Positions 59,955 to 64,000 of a DNA stretch of 64,000 nt are shown piece after piece. Position 1 is the first letter of the stretch; each line of letters begins with the position of its first letter. Source of the stretch: Acidimicrobiia bacterium (GTDB lineage Bacteria > Actinomycetota > Acidimicrobiia > IMCC26256 > PALSA-610); contig JAOSJK010000012.1 in assembly GCA_027494135.1 (NCBI GenBank), positions 377,001 to 441,000 of the forward strand. Direction: 5' to 3'. A program made the position numbers and the translations under genes. The notes under the pieces were generated by a model, which searched no databases, had not been told where the DNA came from, and was given only the letters and a program-made list of their open reading frames with translations.

Positions 59955-61736
59955 TCACGCTGCTCCCGACAACAACGTCGCCCGCAGACCGTCGGGGCCG
60001 GGCGAGAGATGCCCTCCCGTGAGCGCGATCTCGTCGCGCTCACCGGAGGCGCGCACCTTCCGCTCCACGACGCCGCGCTGGAGGCCCTTCGCCCCGAGCA
60101 CGACCTGCACCGGCATTCCGAGGAGGTCGGCGTCGGCGAACTTGACGCCGGGGCTCGCTTCGCGATCGTCGTAGAGCACCTCCAGCCCGGCGGCGCGCAT
60201 CTCGTCGTAGATCGAGTCCGCGGCCGACGTCACGTCTACGGCCGCGTCGCCCCTCCCGGGCAGCACGATCAGGTGGACGTCGTACGGGGAGAGCGCTGCC
60301 GGCCACGCGATGCCGGCGTCGTCGTGGTGCTCCTCCACCACCGCGGCCACCAGACGCGTGACGCCGATTCCGTAGCAGCCCATCACCATCAGGTGTGACT
60401 CGCCGGCGTCGTCGGTGTAGCGCGCGTCGAGCACCTCGCTGTACTTCGTCCCGATCTGGAAGACGTGCCCGACCTCGATTCCGCGGTCGACCGAGAGCGC
60501 ACTCCCGCACCGCGGGCACGCGTCGCCGGTGACGATGACCACGAGGTCGGCCCAGACCTGCACCTCGAAGTCGCGGCCCAGGACCGCGTTGCGGACGTGG
60601 TGGTCGATCTCGTCCGCCCCCGTGATCCATCCGCCCGGCCGGCGCACAGACGGGTCGGCGACGACGATCGTGGCACCAGCGAAGCCCGGGCCGATGTAGC
60701 CCTTGGGGATCCCCGGCCGGCCGGCGAATCCGTCGTCGTCGAGGAGTCGCACCGCGCGCCCCGGCAGCGCTGCGGCGAGCGCGTACTCGTTGACCTCGCG
60801 GTCTCCCGGCACGAGTGCGAGGCCGAGGTCGCCGTCTGCCTCGAAGGCGATGCACTTCAGCAGTTCGGACGGCTCGGCGCCCAGCGCCTCTGCGACCGAA
60901 TCGATCCCGGGGAGGTCAGGGGTGTGCACCTTCTCGACAGGCGGGACCTCGGCGCGCTCCGCGTCGCCGAGACTGCTCGCCTCGTCCACCACCGGCACCT
61001 CGGTGTGGTGCCAGGCGTGGTCGCGGCGCGCAGCCTCGACGTTCGCCGCGTAGTCGCACGAACTGCACCACACGAAGTCGTCCTCGCCCACCGCAGCGAC
61101 CGCCATGAACTCGTGGTTGACATCGCCGCCGATCTCCCCGGCCTGAGCCTCCACCGTGCGGAACGTCAGCCCGCAGCGCTCGAAGACGCGGTGGTAGGCG
61201 TCGTACATCGCCTTGTAGGTGACGCGCAGGCCTTCGAGATCCGCGTCGAAGGAGTAGGCGTCCTTCATCAGGAACTCGCGCCCGCGCAGGAGGCCGAACC
61301 GCGGGCGTAGCTCGTCGCGGTACTTCCACTGGATCTGATACAGGTTCACCGGCAGGTCGCGGTAGGAGGTGAGCTCGGCTGCGACGGTCGCGGTGATCAC
61401 CTCCTCGGCCGTGGGCGCGAGGCAGAAGCCCGTCTGCTTGCGATCCTCGAGGCGGAACATGAGCGGCCCGTACGTCGTGTCGCGCCCCGAGCGCTGCCAC
61501 AGCTCGAGCGGTTGGGCGATCGGCAGGAGCAGCTCCTGGGCGCCGGCGGCGTCCATCTCCTCTCGCACTATCTGCTCCGCCTTGCGGAGCACCCGATGTC
61601 CCACGGGCAGCCACGAGTACATCCCCGCAGCGACCCTGCGGATGCACCCGGCCCTCACCAGTAGCCGGTGGCTGTCGACCTCGGCGTCGGCGGGGTCGTC
61701 GCGCAGGGTGCGGAGGAAGAGCCTCGACATTCGCAT
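59955..61736 (-). CDS. proS: Prolyl-tRNA synthetase, bacterial type with editing domain
   Basis: 593 aa, intact. Class II synthetase: TYGPLMFRLEDRKQTGFCLA, motif 2 LYQIQWKYRDELRPRFGLLR, then the YbaK-type insertion domain (about residues 250-400) that removes Ala-tRNA(Pro), motif 3 region MGCYGIGVTRLVAAVVEEHH, and a C-terminal anticodon domain (GLEVLYDDREASPGVKFADADL). ATG at 61736 or 61730. It converges on the small membrane-protein gene and is divergent from the sulfite reductase. Confidence 0.95.
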   Translation of the reverse strand: MRMSRLFLRTLRDDPADAEVDSHRLLVRAGCIRRVAAGMYSWLPVGHRVLRKAEQIVREEMDAAGAQELLLPIAQPLELWQRSGRDTTYGPLMFRLEDRKQTGFCLAPTAEEVITATVAAELTSYRDLPVNLYQIQWKYRDELRPRFGLLRGREFLMKDAYSFDADLEGLRVTYKAMYDAYHRVFERCGLTFRTVEAQAGEIGGDVNHEFMAVAAVGEDDFVWCSSCDYAANVEAARRDHAWHHTEVPVVDEASSLGDAERAEVPPVEKVHTPDLPGIDSVAEALGAEPSELLKCIAFEADGDLGLALVPGDREVNEYALAAALPGRAVRLLDDDGFAGRPGIPKGYIGPGFAGATIVVADPSVRRPGGWITGADEIDHHVRNAVLGRDFEVQVWADLVVIVTGDACPRCGSALSVDRGIEVGHVFQIGTKYSEVLDARYTDDAGESHLMVMGCYGIGVTRLVAAVVEEHHDDAGIAWPAALSPYDVHLIVLPGRGDAAVDVTSAADSIYDEMRAAGLEVLYDDREASPGVKFADADLLGMPVQVVLGAKGLQRGVVERKVRASGERDEIALTGGHLSPGPDGLRATLLSGAA

Positions 61737-61792
61737 CCGAGCAGGCTAGCGAGGCCGGGGAAACCCGACCTAAGCACTCGGATAAATTCCTG

Positions 61793-61806
61793 ACCAGTTG
61801 ACTGGT
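61793..61806 (+). promoter_or_regulatory. Operator-like dyad ACCAGT-N2-ACTGGT
   Basis: Perfect 6-bp arms with a 2-base centre, in the only AT-rich part of the region. The TTGACT inside it resembles a -35 box, so a repressor here would block the promoter. The regulator is unknown. Confidence 0.4.
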
Positions 61807-61891
61807 ATTTTGCCGGCGGCGTCGTTAGGCTGACCCGCGTGATCCGGGAGAGCGGCGCAGCGAGCATCCACATGGGGCGGACCCCCACGAG

Positions 61892-61933
61892 ATGCACGAC
61901 GAGCTCTGTCGCCGGCACGCCGCCCGCCCGTAG
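61892..61933 (+). CDS. Possible 13-aa leader peptide
   Basis: ATG to TAG coding MHDELCRRHAARP, upstream of the sulfite reductase. Short leaders with a CRRH-like core precede several actinobacterial sulfur genes, which is why I list it. It has no good ribosome site and lies 128 bp before the reductase. It may be chance. Confidence 0.25.
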   Translation: MHDELCRRHAARP

Positions 61934-62061
61934 CAGCGACGAGCGAAGGCGGCTCCCGCCCCGGAGAAGATCTTCCTCCGGGGAGCGCGACACCTCCTCC
62001 GCTGCCGTCCCCGTGCGCCCCCTCGGCGCTCCCGCGCCCCACCATCCAGATCGGAGCGACG

Positions 62062-63868
62062 ATGTCGATCAACCTCTCCCAGCTCCGCCTCAGGCCCCTA
62101 GAGCCTGCCGTCGAGGCCGACCTCGACACCTACGAGCAGACCCTCGCCGACTACCAGGCGGGGCGCGTCGACGACGAGGTGTTCCGGGTCTTCCGCCTGA
62201 CCAACGGCATCTACGGCCAGCGCCAGGGCGGCACCAACCAGATGGTGAGGGTGAAGGTCCCCCACGGCCGGCTGACGCCCGAGCAGCTCGAGATGCTCGC
62301 CTACGTCGCCGACGCCTACTCGCGCGGCTGGGGCCACCTGACGACCAGGCAGAACGTCCAGTTCCACTTCGTGGACCTCGGCCAGACCCCCGAGGTGCTC
62401 CGGCTCCTCGCCTCGGTCGGCCTCACGACGAGGGAGGCCTGCGGCGACACGGTCCGCAACGTCGCGGGGTGCCATCTCGCAGGCGCGTGCCCACTCGAGG
62501 TGCTCGACATCACTCCCTGGGCGGAGGCGACGACGCGCTGGTTCCTCCGCAACCCGCTGGCACAGCGTCTGCCGCGCAAGTTCAAGATCAACTTCTCCGG
62601 CTGCGCGACCGACTGCGGCCAGGCGATGTTCAACGACGTCGGCGTCGTCGCCGTGATGCGGCCGCTGCCCGACGGCACGACCGAGGCCGGCTTCCGCGTC
62701 TTCATCGCCGGCGGCCTCGGAACCACGCCGCACCCTGCACAGGCCCTGGAGGAGTTCACTTCGCGCGAAGACCTCATGCCGACGATCGAGGCCGTGCTGC
62801 GCACGTTCGACCACTACGGCAACCGCGACAAGAAGCTCCGCGCCCGCATGAAGTGGCTCGTCGACACGATGGGGATCGACGAGCTGCGCGAGCGCATCGT
62901 GAAGGAGCGCCGCTTCCTGCGCGCCTCGGCGACGTGGCCCGGCGGCATCCCCGAAGTGGTGCGCGACCGTGGCGACGAGCCGGCCGGCGGCACGCCCGTG
63001 ACCGGAGACCTCTCGGGTGGCATCGGTACCGGCACCGGCTCGGGGCAGCCGGTCGCGCTCGGGGCCACCGACCCGTTCCGCCGTTGGGAGCAGGCGAACG
63101 TGGTGCGCGGAGTCGCCAACGGCACCGTGAGCGCCGTCGCGCACGCGCCGCTCGGCGATCTCACCGCCGAACAGCTGAGAGGGCTCGCCGACATCCAGCG
63201 CGACTTCGACTCCGATGTGCGAATCACCAACCGCCAGAACCTCGTGCTGCGCGCTGACGGATGCCGACCTGCGCGGCGTCTACGACCGGCTCGTCGACGT
63301 CGGCATGGCGGCGCCCGGGGCCGAGCTGGCGCGCGACGTGGTCGCATGCCCGGGCGCCGACACCTGCAACCTGGGCGTAACGCAGTCGCGTGGCCTCGCG
63401 GAGGCGATCGGCGAGTCGCTCGAGGAGGCCGGTCTCGCGGAGACCGGGGGCGTGCGCGTCAACATCTCGGGCTGCACCAACTCGTGCGGCCAGCACCACG
63501 TCGCCGACATCGGCTTCTTCGGCGCCGAGCGGCGCGCCCACGGCACCTCGGCACCCGGCTATCAGATGCTCCTCGGTGGCCACCTCGGCGACATGCAGGT
63601 CGACTTCGGCGAGAAGGCCACGAAGCTCCCGGCCAAGCGCGCAGCCGAGGCGGTCGTGCGCGTCGTAGGGCGCTTCGCGGCCGAGCGCGAGGCCGGGGAG
63701 GTGTTCGCTCGCTGGCTGGCCCGCTCCGGAGGTGCCCGGGCGGTCGGCGAGACCCTCGCCGACCTCGACGATCTTCCCGCCCCCGACGCCGCACCCGATC
63801 TCTACGTTGACTACGGCGAGACCGGGCCGTACGTGGCTGAGATCGGAGAGAGCGAGTGCGCGACATGA
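62062..63868 (+). CDS. Sirohaem-dependent sulfite/nitrite reductase (one apparent frameshift)
   Basis: About 601 aa. Two pseudo-symmetric halves: WGHLTTRQNVQFHFVDL and later VRITNRQNLVLR (sirohaem-contacting arginines), NFSGCATDCG in the first half, and the cluster/sirohaem cysteines ACPGADTCNLG plus ISGCTNSCGQHH in the second. It reduces sulfite to sulfide or nitrite to ammonia with ferredoxin; the probable cysH behind it favours sulfite. ATG at 62062 follows GGAGCGACG. The frame breaks near 63253 at LVLRA; the end at 63868 overlaps an ATG. Confidence 0.88.
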
Positions 63869-63893
63869 CGCGCCTCACCGGATCGGAGCAGTG

Positions 63894-64000
63894 ATGAGCC
63901 CCATCGCCGAGCCCCGCGAGCGCGCGCAGACTTCGGAGTCGCGGGCGACATCGACCTCGTCGAGCTCGCCGACGTGAGCGCGCGCCTCGAGCTCCAGCCC
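63894..64000 (+). CDS. Probable phosphoadenylyl/adenylyl-sulfate reductase, N-terminal fragment (one apparent frameshift)
   Basis: ATG at 63894 with GGAGCAG; reads MSPIAEPRERAQT, then needs one base near 63930 to continue as FGVAGDIDLVELADVSARLE to the window edge. The LADVSARLE helix resembles CysH N-termini and the place after sulfite reductase fits, but no catalytic motif is within the window. An alternative short frame from 63865 (MTRLTGSEQ) lies between the genes. Confidence 0.45.

Larger units (their letters stand above)
61737..62061. promoter_or_regulatory. Divergent region proS / sulfite reductase
   Basis: 325 bp. It holds an AT-rich patch with the dyad ACCAGT-TG-ACTGGT (61793-61806) overlapping a TTGACT -35-like hexamer (61798), a possible 13-aa leader ORF (61892-61933) and the reductase ribosome site GGAG (62052). 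No other gene is seen. Confidence 0.45.

Overview
The window looks like chromosome of a high-GC (about 70%) actinobacterium. Pointers are the 13E12-type DUF222/HNH gene, a CGAAC-N4-GTTCG SOS box in front of recA, the succinylase lysine branch, GTG starts, and a very large number of 4-bp gene overlaps (GTGA or ATGA). Acidimicrobiia is a reasonable guess, but no rRNA is present to prove it. About 28 of roughly 60 genes, including recA, ftsK, infB, pnp, nrnA and truB, are broken by single-base shifts, many of them in runs of 4-8 G or C. So many essential genes cannot all be dead, so I read the breaks as sequencing or assembly indels and annotate each gene across its break.

Layout. 1-5.7 kb: end of lexA, then on the minus strand an amidohydrolase, dapC, dapD, dapE and an SDR oxidoreductase. 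5.7-10.4 kb (minus): miaB-miaA-dapF-hflX, with overlapping stops and starts, closed by a 21-bp hairpin. 10.4-17.4 kb (minus): a compact nitrous oxide reductase cluster, nosZ, a NosB-like membrane protein, nosD, nosF, nosY, nosL and a mono-haem cytochrome c. NosZ, NosL and the cytochrome all carry lipoprotein-type signal peptides. 17.7-24.5 kb: a TauE/SafE exporter, recA with its SOS box, thpR, a VOC protein, cinA, pgsA, rimO and a zinc-ribbon protein. 24.5-28.3 kb: ftsK and a di-iron ferritin-like protein. 28.5-32.0 kb (plus): bioA-bioF-bioD, with a 15-bp tandem repeat before bioF and four copies of a 47-bp palindrome around bioD, two of them translated as the end of BioF. 32.2-37.0 kb (minus): a branched-chain amino-acid type ABC importer, livG-F-H-M-K.

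37.2-51.3 kb (minus) is the classic translation/RNA operon: rimP-nusA-ylxR-infB-ylxP-rbfA-nrnA-truB-ribF-rpsO-pnp-M16 peptidase-dapB. It starts behind a leader with two hairpins, one followed by a run of five T. 51.7-59.9 kb carries a GH114-like secreted protein, two low-molecular-weight tyrosine phosphatases flanking a DUF222/HNH gene, and a PspC-domain histidine kinase/response regulator pair divergent from a PspC/LiaF-like membrane protein. 60-64 kb: proS, then divergently a sirohaem sulfite/nitrite reductase and the probable start of cysH.

The genes work together in a few clear blocks: lysine/peptidoglycan precursor synthesis (dapB, C, D, E and F in three loci), biotin synthesis, N2O respiration, SOS response, tRNA/ribosome maturation and assimilatory sulfur reduction. 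No tRNA, rRNA, CRISPR array, transposase or prophage was recognised.
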